Source: Pristionchus mayeri
Taxonomy: Eukaryota > Nematoda > Chromadorea > Rhabditida > Neodiplogasteridae
DNA: 64,000 nt
Assembly: GCA_036245805.1 (NCBI GenBank)
Contig: BTRK01000004.1
Coordinates: 37,784,907-37,848,906, forward strand
Direction: 5' to 3'
In this document: positions 1 through 10,533 of the stretch, piece after piece
How the letters are laid out: each line of letters starts with the position of its first letter
Numbering within the stretch: position 1 is the first letter of the stretch
Position numbers and translations under genes: made by a program
Notes under the pieces: generated by a model
What the model saw: only the letters and a program-made list of their open reading frames with translations
Databases searched by the model: none
Told to the model about the DNA's origin: nothing

Positions 1-900
1 AAGGTTGCCGGATCCAACAATACAATTTTACACATTCGCCGATCCCCCGAAAATGGTCTATTCTCTCGCGATTCCTCTCATAAATATGGGTGGGGTGGAT
101 CACAGTTCCATTCTGAGAGAGCTAGCGAGTGTGCATTCAGCGCTGTGCAGCGAAACAGCTCACGAGACAAAACAAGATAAGATCAAACGATGAAATTCCG
201 CTTATCCAGACTTCTACTCTAAGCTACAGCTTACGATAAGTGCTTATGCCGGCGGATGGGAAAGCAGCAATGGTACAATGAGAGAAGTATCTTAGTGCTG
301 TCTTCCAGTAGCTTCTCAATGTGCCCAGTGAACATACTGAGAAAATTCCGGAAGTAAAGATTTTTGGTTCTCATCCGGTATGTTACCACTCGACAGCTAT
401 CACCTAGTATCATAGCAAAAACAACTGCGGGCAGAGGGTACTGCCACCTGGTGTGCGAGGATTGCAAGGATTAAAGGCCGGCACTCTTATCATCTTGGCG
501 AAACATCACTGATCACTCTATTCCCGTCTAGGGACAGTTTCAAAGCAATCACTCTCTTCATTTTGCCCGCTCTGTCACCGGTCAGAATGGAGAAATAACG
601 CGCATAATGAAGACGTTTCATGAAAAGACACCCATACTATAATCTGTCCATTTTCATGACAAATTTAAGTGTATCGAGCAGATAAGAGGTCATGAGAAGG
701 CCAGAAAAACGACGCACGAGGTCGAAGGTCGAAAAAATCATCAATATTTCAAATGATCAAATTTTGTGCTGAAGCTCACAATTTTTAATTTTGCTCTAAT
801 ATTGCTTCGTGAATCATTTCGCTTTGTCAATTGCTATTTTGTTAGAAAATTACATGTGTTCAATTGATCTCTTGTCTTATTCGAATAGTGGATAGATACG
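1..900. other. left-edge region, no firm gene
   Basis: I can support no complete gene here. A minus-strand open stretch at about 231-467 reads as a hydrophobic segment followed by a charged one (contains PAVVFAMILGDSCRVV) and could be an exon of a membrane protein continuing off the window. No splice partners are visible, so this is only a suggestion. The rest is AT-rich without conserved structure that I recognise. Confidence 0.2.
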
Positions 901-927
901 AGTCCGCGAAATGACTCTCGTTGGGCA

Positions 928-1352
928 ATTGATAAGATTCGGCCTATGATCTGTCCACTCAACCAATCTTATCAGTTCACTGAGACGTGCCTGTAGAATC
1001 ATACCTGCTCTTTGCCCTTTTTTGTCTTAGCTTTTTTAGAACCAGAAATACATAGGGGTTCATGTAATTTTTCACTTTCTAGATGGATGGCCCACCCGCA
1101 ATCCTCCCCTATCATTTCTCATCTCCTCAATATAGCAAAGGGGTTTTCCGACCGAAAAGACATGCCTGGAAATGAATGGTGTAGATGAGAATAGGGGGTA
1201 TCTATTCAACTCTTCACACAACCAATCTTATCAGTTCATCGATACATACAATCGGCCTATGCCCCTTTTCTCGTAATATGTTCGGAGTTGCACGTGCTCA
1301 GTGAATATTGTGCTGGTATTTAGAAGTGTTTAGGCATGGTCGATCTTATCAG
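928..1352. promoter_or_regulatory. cluster of GATA-type sites upstream of the UGT gene
   Basis: TGATAAG occurs at 930-936. CTTATCAG (reverse of CTGATAAG) occurs at 968-975, 1227-1234 and 1345-1352. The 968 and 1227 copies share the longer context CCAATCTTATCAGTTCA. In Caenorhabditis the intestine-specific factors ELT-2 and ELT-7 bind TGATAA, and UGT genes are commonly intestinal. That this cluster drives gut expression of the downstream UGT is inference. A TATAAA string lies at about 1365-1371. Confidence 0.45.
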
Positions 1353-1444
1353 CGACCAATCTTACTATAAAACTTGCGCAATTGCGCGATTCTCTCGATT
1401 TTTGTGCAGTGCTGACACCGGCTCATGCAACTTCAACTCTAATT

Positions 1445-1492
1445 CAGGAAGCACTTACCCCTCATCCTCTCCCTCCTTCTCCCTTCCATTTT
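1445..1492 (+). repeat. partial duplicate of UGT exon 1 (decayed)
   Basis: The segment CACTTACCCCTCATCCTCTC and the following pyrimidine-rich bases closely match the start of the real UGT first exon at 1611-1655, including a preceding CAG. The position equivalent to the start ATG is changed. It looks like a local duplication of the signal-peptide coding segment that has lost its start codon. Low-complexity CT composition makes convergence possible. Confidence 0.3.
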
Positions 1493-1610
1493 TTCTCCTT
1501 CCTAATCCCCATTGTCTCATTCCTCAAAACTCTGACTTTTCGTAGTAGCATAACATTGCGTGGGGCTAAATTTAAGTTAACGCTGCACATATTGAGCGAT
1601 TTGTTTCAGA

Positions 1611-4600
1611 ATGCGCTTACCCCTCCTCCTCTCCCTCTTTCTCCCCTCCATATTCTCCCTCAACATCCTGATGTACGTCAACGTGATCGGGAAGAGCCAT
1701 CTGCAGTTCGCCGAGAATCTCATCAAGTTGCTGAACGAGAACGGACACACAGTAGTGAGTTGCCATTTGTGTTCATTACGTGCTCTCTTCTTGATATTAC
1801 ATAAAAATTGCTGCGCTGAGATGTGATAGTGGTACCACTTTTATATTTTACTGTTCTTCTCCGACTTTTTGATTTTCAGGTAGGAATAGGGTTGCGCATG
1901 AAAAATTACAACATTACAGGATGTCGTGGCTGGCGTGATGAACTCGTTGGTGACACTCAAGGGCGATTATGGTGCACGCCAATTGGTCTCCGTCCGGTTC
2001 CCGGACGATCCATGGGGAGCAGGTGGGGAAATTTCGTTAATATGTATTGTGTTAGCTGTTATACTCAATAAATGCTAAAAAGAAGACGACAGAGAACGAT
2101 TGGACATACAATATTTACTTTTTTGAAACTGTCATGAGAGAGAGAGTGCGAATATGAAGACCATTCACTTTTAGCTGCGACTCACATTAGCGATCCATTC
2201 GAAGAAATGTCCGACTGGACTCTATTAAAGCTTAACACATTCCGTCAATTCTCTGAGACTACCGAGAAGTTGTGTGATTGTGAGTAAACTAATACTTTCG
2301 TATTAGTTAATTATCTAATTGATTAAGTGCTGCTCAACTCTGCGGAAATCGCTGAGCTCCTCTCCACTAACAAATACGACATTGCACTGATAAATGGCTA
2401 CGATTTGTGCCCATTCGCCATCGCTTATCATCACAAGGCGAGTTTGCATCACATTATATTTCCTTGAGTTAGAAATGACAGTGACAATTGTCGTTTATCA
2501 TGCTCTACTATTCGTGTAACCATATGTATGACAATCAGTTTTTCGAACAAAATGCGTGTTCAGATTTTTGAGCATTTCAGATATCACCTGTTGTGAGTTA
2601 CCTGCCCACTCATTCGTTCTTCATTCAGTCCTACTATGGAGGACAACCGGAATTGCCTCTCTATGATAATAGTTGAGTCTCTTGAAACTGCACAGATAAT
2701 TTCGCATTTCAGTCGTCTTCGAGATGACCAGATACGATGGTAAATCAACGTTTGCTGCTAGGGTATACGAGACTGTGAGAGTGTTCAAACAGCGATACAT
2801 CGACTATCATCATCGAACTGTCATGGTAAGACTATAAACTCTCACATCTCAACATTTAGCTCGCTCGCTGTTGAATATACAGAGCGAGGGGAATAATGTC
2901 CAACTCTGAAGTTGAAATAATGTTATTTGCAAAAACCATTTATCGGCATAGACCCAATATTTCATTCAGAACGCCAAATTCCGGGCTCATTTCGGAGCAA
3001 ATTTCCCCGATGGCGCCGACATTGCAATGAACACTTCTCTGGACTTCACCAACTCTCACCAGCTATTGGATGAGCCGGTACCTGTCTCGGCAAGAATGAG
3101 ATACATTGGTGGAATAGGCGTGCCAAAGCCGAAGAAGCTCAACAAGGCTCGTCATTATGGCACGAACCAGAATTTACAGCAAACTTTTAGGACTTTGACG
3201 ACTTGCTGAACCTTTCCAAGAAGGGCACAGTGATTTTCTCTTTCGGCACTCAAATCGGACCTCAGAGGTTTTCCAAGTATCTTCAGCAAGTGATTGTGAA
3301 CACGTTCAAGGTTAGCACCTATACGAAGCCTGTTTCACAATTGATCTTAGCGGTTTCCTGAGTTCACTTTCCTGTGGAAATTCGACGGAAAAACGCCGAC
3401 CAATGCGACAAACGTGATCAACCTAGAGTGGCTCCCGCAAACGGATCTTCTGCGTGCGTTTTTTTGCTGAATTAGACCATGATAGTTCAAACTCAACTTA
3501 TTAAAAATAGTTGTGTGTGATATTGACAGTACATATAATGTTGTGAGAACAGAAATCTTAGTAATGGCGTTTAAGTAAGTGCGTGTGATATTTGTGTTCT
3601 CACAGTAGTAAATACCCCCTTGCAGACGATTCTCGAGTGGTCGCCTTCATCTCGCACATGGGACTGAATTCGTTCACAGAAACCTCGTTCGCAGGAGTGC
3701 CGATGGTCGCGATTCCCTTCTTTTCCGATCAAGTTGTCAGTTTTTTTCAAAAAAAGGGAATATTGTGACGTACCATTGTTCATTGAATTTCAGTATGGCT
3801 GAAATTTTTAATAACGAGTACACTATTAGATTAATTCGTATTTATCAAATATATTGAACGGAATGTGAACGGAGATAATAACAAAAAACGGACGTAAATA
3901 TTTGACGTGATCTACCAAGACGGCTTTTGATCTACCGCCTCTCTTACTCGGGTTCAGAGGTCCCCCATAAAGGGTCTATCGAAAATCGATGAGAAATAAA
4001 GGGGGGGTTGACTTTTCCATGTGCAAGGAGGGCTGTGGTGAATCTTTGCGATTCCACAATGAAACGCGTGATATGCGTCTCTGTTCGCAGCACAACGCTC
4101 AACGAGCAGTGACACTGGGAACTGCAGCGATGGTTCGAAAATCAGAGATAACCGAGGAAAACCTCACCAATGCTCTGAAGAAAATGCTCTACGATGAGGG
4201 GTGAGCTCTTTCGTTGAATCTTTAGTGTTGTTTCGGCACAATTTTCGTCATTTCATATAAGCTCATTGAAAAGCAAATAATACTAACAACGTTTTGAGGT
4301 ATCGCAATCGCGCCCAGGAGCTCGCAGCTAAGATTAGAGCGCTTCCCGAGACTCCTCAACGAGTCTTTCTCGAGAGCATCGAATTCGCCGCCAAATTCAA
4401 GGTTGGTTTGCATACTATATTTTTTCTATTAGGTTGGAACAAAAGTTTTGCACGATTTCGACCATGAAGTTTGAAATCGCTTAAAAGGCTTCACTTTAAA
4501 TAGGCCGATCTAACCGGATAGCATATATTTAGGGACTATTTGTACAATACATCCGCTACTTCGAATCGAATCCTGCTCTGAGGGTTTGCGAAAAAAATCA

Positions 4601-5939
4601 GGTTTCGTTAAATGTGAAATTTTCGAGTTACATAGACATTTGTTTGCCGCGCTCCAATTCTGATAGGAAAACTCATTGTATAATCTCACATAGTGGAGTG
4701 AAAAGCCCGTTGGTTTTTCTCTCTAAAACTATGTAGGATCTAGTGGTTACTTCAATTTAGCAAGGTTTACAGGCCATTAAATTCCAAGATTAGCGAGGTA
4801 AAGTTGCTGAATGGATCGCTTTTCTTGCCTCGCCAATCAATCATACTGGCTTGATCTTAAGTGATTTTACATATACTACCGTGGGGCTTTATAACATAAT
4901 GGAATGCTGGAGCCTACCCTTTTCCACTCCAAGAAAATTTATATTTTCAGAAATTTTGAATCTTGGTCATCAAAGCCAAAATTTTGAAATTCGGTGTACA
5001 TAGTTCGAGTCGATCTCCTCGAAAGGAAGCTATCACCTGACTCGGCCAAGCCAATAAGTGTTAGAGTAAGAGTTGCTTGTTCAGTTAACCATATAAAGTC
5101 TGAGCTTCCTTTCATGCTGGAAACATGACATTCATGGAAACATCAATTCCGACTCTCTAATATCAGTATCTGAGTATGCAATATTGCATTTTTAAATAGA
5201 AGCATTGTATGTCCACACGAAAATAATTGTGAGCTTATCATGGAAGGTACTTAAAGTTTACATGCATTTGAGATTCATAGGCTTACGGCTACGGCTATGC
5301 GTTGAAGATAACTAATTCAGACCAAGCTCCTTTTGACGCGAGATTTAAAATTACCTAAGTTTCTGGAACGCCATTTGTGGTAATAATCATTTTCATACTA
5401 TTTTATGATGTCTGCTCATCACACTCTCCAAATACACCTTGATATTTGTATTATCATCGATGCCCATAGAGTGCAGACCCCAAAATTATGTAGTTTAGTT
5501 CTCAAATGTAGTAACTTTGACTTTAAAATGCCGCCATAGTATGAAATGATATGGGTAATACTAATGTGTGATAGAAAGAGTATCCAAGCCCTCAACGAAT
5601 ACATGAAACAAAATTAAATAATTTTGCAAATAAAGGACAGGGTATGCCGGAAACGAAAATTTGAAAATCGTGCAAAACTTTTGTTCCAACCTGATAGCAG
5701 TACAATAATATGTTGAATTGTGATTTCCTGAAACTGACTGAAATTCTAATATTCAGAATCTGGCCTCTCACTACCGTTTAGCAGGAGCGAACCACCACTT
5801 TCTAGTGCAGACCGGATGGGATGTGGCTGCATTCTTCACGTGCACTTTGCTTCTTCTGTCTTATATTGCAATTAAAGTTGTATTTTTCGTGATTAGAAAA
5901 GCACTTGCGCTAGTGCGTGGGAAGAGCAAGGTTGAGTGA
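1611..5939 (+). CDS. UDP-glycosyltransferase (UGT, GT1 family), 13 exons
   Basis: This enzyme would transfer a sugar from a UDP-sugar to small lipophilic acceptors in the ER lumen (family knowledge). Exons by splice signals and phase: 1611-1754, 1920-2022, 2175-2279, 2328-2437, 2581-2671, 2713-2825, 2970-3146, 3191-3310, 3351-3453, 3626-3732, 4091-4200, 4299-4401, 5757-5939. They sum to 523 codons with no internal stop, giving 522 residues, the usual UGT size. Visible features: an N-terminal signal peptide (MRLPLLLSLFLPSIF), the acceptor-half segment SFFIQSYYG, the donor-binding signature pieces GTVIFSFGTQ, EWLPQTDLL, FISHMGLNSFTE and GVPMVAIPFFSDQHNAQ, then a C-terminal hydrophobic anchor (FFTCTLLLLSYIAIKVVFFV) and a basic tail RGKSKVE. 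Two introns need GC donors (2438 and 3147; the second is only 44 nt). The last intron hosts a 1.27-kb transposon. Confidence 0.93.
4429..5694. mobile_element. 1266-bp element with mariner-type ends, in UGT intron 12
   Basis: The ends are imperfect inverted repeats: left TTAGGTTGGAACAAAAGTTT, right the complement of a TCAGGTTGGAACAAAAGTTT end. Each is flanked by TA (4427-4428, 5695-5696), the target duplication of Tc1/mariner elements. The terminal sequence resembles mariners that begin TTAGGTTGGTGCAAAAGT. The length is that of a complete mariner, but I found no transposase reading frame or DD(34)D motif inside, so it is a dead or non-autonomous copy. The host exons remain in phase, so it is tolerated as intron sequence. 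Confidence 0.75.
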
Positions 5940-6032
5940 ATTTGATTGTATGAACTTCATATCAGAAGCGACTATGAGCATATTGACGAGGTTTGGAAAG
6001 TGAGTAGTGTCCAATTGACTACTCATTTTACA

Positions 6033-7757
6033 TATATCACGAGTCTTCTGAGAGATTGCATGACCACTAGGCACTAGGAGCCGAAAGTCTGAGCAATATC
6101 CACTAGATATTTAAGTCAGGGTATATTGGGAATGAAAAAACTTTTGATGTTGGCAGTTTTACTCAGAACCGGCTTTTAGGGATTTTCCGGTTTTGCGTCC
6201 GGCTCTATTGTATTTCAGCTCCCAGATGAGCTAGGATGATGGCATTGGGCTCAAAATGTGCGGAAAATTATTTTAAACAACTTTTATGTTTTCGTCGAAA
6301 ATGGAAAACCACATCTTCATATTGTAATTTTCGAGAAACTGTCAACGAAATCAGATATTAAATTCTACTGTCTCGGGAACCCCCCTGTTACCCAATTTTT
6401 CTTTTCATATTATGAATCCTTGATGTCGATATAGTCTAGAAAAAAATACTATTTAAACTCCACGCTGTGGCTTTTTGAGTTCTGATGCCCGGAAGTCGAT
6501 TAAGTGAGCTATGTGATGATATAGGTATTGCGAAATTAGTCATTATTCGGCTCTATTTCTTGTGTTTTGATGACTTATCAACGTTTTGAGATGGAAGACA
6601 ACCATTCAAGCTGAAAAGACCGGATTTAAAATCATTTCTGAAAAGTCGAATTTTTCGACCCCGGAAAATTGAAAAATCTCAAACTTAGAAAATTGCTGAT
6701 TTTCACGACACAATCAACTTCCCTAACAAAATTAATTATTTCAAAGCCTACATCACCAATGGAATTGACCGGTTTGCTCATTTATAGGTTGTTGAAAATG
6801 GCATGGGAGTTGCTGAACCATATTTATCTTACGAAAGTAAAATTTTCGAAGTTTTATTTTTTCTTCTTTGATGCAATATTTTAATAAAACTGATCAAATT
6901 TGTCATAAAATAGATCATTTCGCGTCGAAACAAGCGATACTTTCGTAAGATAAATATGGTTCAGCAACTCATCCCATGCCATTTTCAACAACCTATAAAT
7001 GAGCAAACCGGTCAATTCCATTGGTGATGTAGGCTTTGAAATAATTAATTTTGTTAGGGAAGTTGATTGTGTCGTGAAAATCAGCAATTTTCAAAGTTTG
7101 AGATTTTTCGATTTTCCGGGGTCGAAAAAAATCGACTTTTCAGAAATGATTTTAAATCCGGTCTTTTCAGCATGAATGGTTATCTTCCATCTCAAACAGA
7201 TGATAATTCATCAAAACACAAGAAATAGAGCTGAATAATGACTAATTTCGCAATGCCTATATCACCACATAGCTCACTTAATCGACTTCCGGGCATCAGA
7301 ACTCAAAAAGCCACAACGTAGAGTTTAAATAGTTTTTTTTCCTAGACTACATCGACATTGAGGATTCATAATATGAAAAGAAAAATTGGGTAACAGGGGG
7401 GTTCCAGAGACAGTAGAATTTAATATCTGATTTCGTTGACAGTTTCTCGAAAATTACAATATGAAGATGTGGTTTTCCATTTTCGACGAAAACTTAAAAG
7501 TTGTTTAAAATAATTTTCCGCACATTTTGAGCCCAATGCCATCATCCTAGCTCATCTGGGAGCTGAAATACAATAGAGCCGGACGCAAAACCGGAAAATC
7601 CCTAAAAGCCGGTTCTGAGTAAAACTGCTAACATCAAAAGTTTTTTCATTCCCAATATACCCTGACTTAAATATCTCGTGGATATTGCTCAAACTTTCGG
7701 CTCCTAGTGCCGCAGGGGATCCGTTTTCATGCAATTTCTCAGAAGACGCGTGATATC
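6033..7757. mobile_element. foldback (palindromic) element, about 1.7 kb
   Basis: The left half (from about 6035, TATCACGAGTCTTCTGAGAG) is repeated in inverted order up to about 7757. Arms are about 0.83 kb each and meet near 6890. Matching blocks can be followed along the whole length, for example the AACCCCCCTGTTACCC block near 6390 and its complement near 7395. No coding capacity: short open frames on opposite strands of the two arms are mirror images. It lies between the UGT and the F-box-like gene. Confidence 0.85.
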
Positions 7758-8608
7758 ACATTAGGCAATTTCTCAAATAGTAATTTATGTAAGTTGTATT
7801 GCCACTGCTGAGATTACGAGCATGTTAAAATGAATTGAGATCAATTAAGGCTTATTTTTTTGCTCCTTATATTTTTGAACTAATTTTAAGAAAACATGAT
7901 ATCATCACTTGACTGAGGATGGAAGCCAGTGGCGATGCCCAACAACTCATATAGTAGGCGGGGGGCGTCATTTCCTCATTTTCCTGTAAAGTTTTCATCC
8001 GAATTTCGAGCACTACTTTCTTGTTATTGTTATGTGCTTATTCGTAAAACCGCCGTCTTTCATTATTGAGTAATTTGTCATCAATTTTGCATGAGTCACC
8101 CTCTAGGTCAGAAGCCATTCACTACCCTCTCGTTCTCTTCTTACCGCTCTCCCTCATCGGCACACTCCCTCCCTATCTCTCTCCCCCCTTGCCTCTGTCT
8201 CTCCCGCGTATATCTCTGCAAACATAGTAAGGGGAGGGGAAGGAGAGGGAGGAAGGACTCTCCACTCCATACTCTCCCGCTCTCTCCAACCACCGAGGTA
8301 GAGGGTATGAAAAGATCATAAGATGACTCAGCTTCCTTTCGCATTGAGATTGCTAATAGACTCTCGGTATAATTTCTCATGACATCGCGAATCACGTTAT
8401 TGATTTGCAATTCGAATCTAAATGTTCTGTAATTTCTATGCTTTTTGCTTCCTTTTCACTCCCTGAATCTGACATTGAATCACATTATCTTTTTCAAATT
8501 GTATTAATATTTTTATTGGTTTTCCTTTAGAGAAAATGTGCGAAAACTATTTATTTATTTTATTATGTAGTACTTGCGAATAACCATAATTAATATCAAC
8601 ATTTGAGG
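7758..8608. other. intergenic spacer with polypyrimidine/polypurine tract
   Basis: About 850 bases without a gene. From about 8105 to 8215 the plus strand is strongly CT-rich and from about 8228 to 8260 GA-rich. This gives long open frames of low-complexity Ser/Pro/Leu that I do not believe are coding. The tract sits about 300 bases before the F-box-like start and could be promoter sequence. No specific site is identified. Confidence 0.4.
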
Positions 8609-10058
8609 ATGGGCAATTCAGTCGGGAGAATGAGAAAACGGGCTTTGAAGAAGAAGGCAGAGAGAACTGGCCAAGTCCATGGCCAAATGAGAAAGAACGT
8701 CACGAAGACCGAATCCCCGAGACTGGAATTGCTTCCACGCGACCTAATTTGGACAATACTCGACTACTTGCCTCAAGCTCTGTTCGACCTGAGGCTGGTA
8801 AACATAATAATCGTATTTATGAAATCATAAGTACAAATCCACATTAATGACACAGTGCAGTGTGTCTTTGCTTTTACAATTTTCGAAATAAAAATAATAA
8901 ATTCCAGACAAGTTCGAAGCTGCGATCTCACGTAGATAACTATGCTTATCATTCGCGTCAATCATCGATTGTTGAGCGGTTGGGCATATTCAGCAGAGTA
9001 AGAACAATATAACATATTTTTATTATTTTCAATTATTTGCTTTCCTGCCTTGGAAACGCCCTCATTGATTTTACAAGCACACAATATTTTAAGACTGATG
9101 TCATCAATTTCTGGATCGATGTCCATGTTTCTAAATCTACATTGTTTGAAGTGCGACTAATATCTTGCAGCCGGCACTTAAATTGCAGAATTAACTTGAG
9201 AAAGATCAGACCACGGGATAACGATAACATATATGTGAGTTGTACAGTTCACAATATTTCCGTGAACATCAAACCTTTACATTTCAGATGTATCATATGA
9301 TACAGAGCACCTCGGAGATATGCGGTATACAGTATCTGAAAGAATTCATTGGCAGACGGATTGGCTTAGTTCAGCTAGAGGAATATGTCAGCCCTAGCCC
9401 ATGGAACTGCATTTCGCACCTACTGAAAGATAAGCAGTTCAAGCTGGACATGCGTGTGCTTAGACTGCCAGCGGTTGCCAGGTGGGAAAATTGTAAGGCT
9501 GTGAAAATATTAAAATAAAGAAAGTTGCACAAAACATTGAATAACAACTGTTATTGCAGTAATTATCTTCTAACGATTTTAAAAGCTAATAATGTGGAAC
9601 AACTGTCGATTTCCGCACAAAGTATAGACGACCCAGGTAAGTTATCAGGATTTGCCCGTTTTATTTTTACTCATAATGAAAGGTTCCAGTGAACCTTCTC
9701 ATCAGCATATCTTCACTTGTCGGATCAATGAGACTCAGACAACCAATCGTTGATAATATTGACTCTCGCAATCGCCATTTGTTCGGAGTTTGCGACATCG
9801 ACTGGGCTTCGGCCATTCTGAAGATGTTTTCTGGAAAACTACACAAACTCGAGATCGAAAACAATAGCTACCCATACTATCTGAGCAGAGATGATTCCGA
9901 GAAGCTGATTCGTGTGAGGTTTTTATTATTTTGATGTGATAATATAAATTTTCCAGGAATTGCCCAATATCGGCAAGAAAGTGTGGTTTTCTGCCACTTG
10001 CAACAACTATCCACAAGGGTTAAATTACATGGAAAACGATCATATTGTGAACGGTTAG
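8609..10058 (+). CDS. F-box-like protein (paralogue of the genes at 36.6, 38.7, 55.8 and 59.4 kb)
   Basis: Probable substrate adaptor of an SCF ubiquitin ligase (family inference). Exon 1 (8609-8797) encodes a basic N terminus and then an F-box-like motif, LELLPRDLIWTILDYLP, continuing across a phase-0 intron into TSSKLRSHVDNYA (exon 2, 8908-8997). Later exons: from about 9097 (TDVINFWIDVHVSKS), from about 9289 (MYHMIQSTSEICGIQYLKEF), a short exon near 9560, about 9689-9913 (contains HLFGVCDIDWASAI) and a last exon ending at the TAG at 10056-10058. The exon order matches the downstream paralogues closely, which supports the model. The start is ATG 8609. No lesions seen. The C-terminal region has no domain I recognise; its conserved tail is LP-x-x-x-KK-x-WF in all family members. 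Confidence 0.75.
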
Positions 10059-10533
10059 AAAAGGGAAAGTGTAAATCAAATAATGGGGGGAGGTGTATCA
10101 TTTATCTTTGTTTTTGAACATGAATTTGGGACACTTTTTCACCCTCTGGAGTTCTAAATATACCAGTTCTAAAATGATACACCCCCGAAATAATGTTTGT
10201 ATTCAGCTCAACATTCTGAGGAGCCGAGCGAGTGTATTCTGAGTGTCAAGCACACGTCTATGGAAGACGAGACGTTCGAAGCAAATTGAACGTCTTTCGT
10301 GCAAAGACACTCTTTTATGTAACACCTTGTGTGGCATTATTTTTTTCGAATACTACTTCTCATATTCTCGGACATCGCAGATAAAGAGTGATGAATGTTT
10401 TTGAAACCGAGATTTTTATTTGGTTCAACATGCATATTTTGTGTATTTCTTCACCTTAGTATTGCAGCAACAATACATTCTTAAAATCGGCTCGGTATAA
10501 ACTGAAAGGATAACGAAATTGTTGCTACCGCTG

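Noticed and set aside
1382..1804. 140-residue open frame overlapping UGT exon 1
   Set aside because: Low-complexity CT-rich sequence in another frame; the UGT frame with its signal peptide and 13 in-phase exons explains the region.
4429..5694. Decayed mariner transposase inside the 1266-bp element
   Set aside because: Length and ends fit a mariner, but no helix-turn-helix or DDD motif remnants were found in any frame.
6669..7087. Two near-identical 70-residue open frames on opposite strands
   Set aside because: They are mirror copies in the two arms of the foldback element. Similar pairs at 17811/18776 and in the 32.5-kb and 43-kb palindromes were dropped for the same reason.
8091..8410. 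Ser/Pro/Leu- and Arg/Gly-rich open frames
   Set aside because: Arise from the polypyrimidine/polypurine tract; no splice signals or paralogue support.
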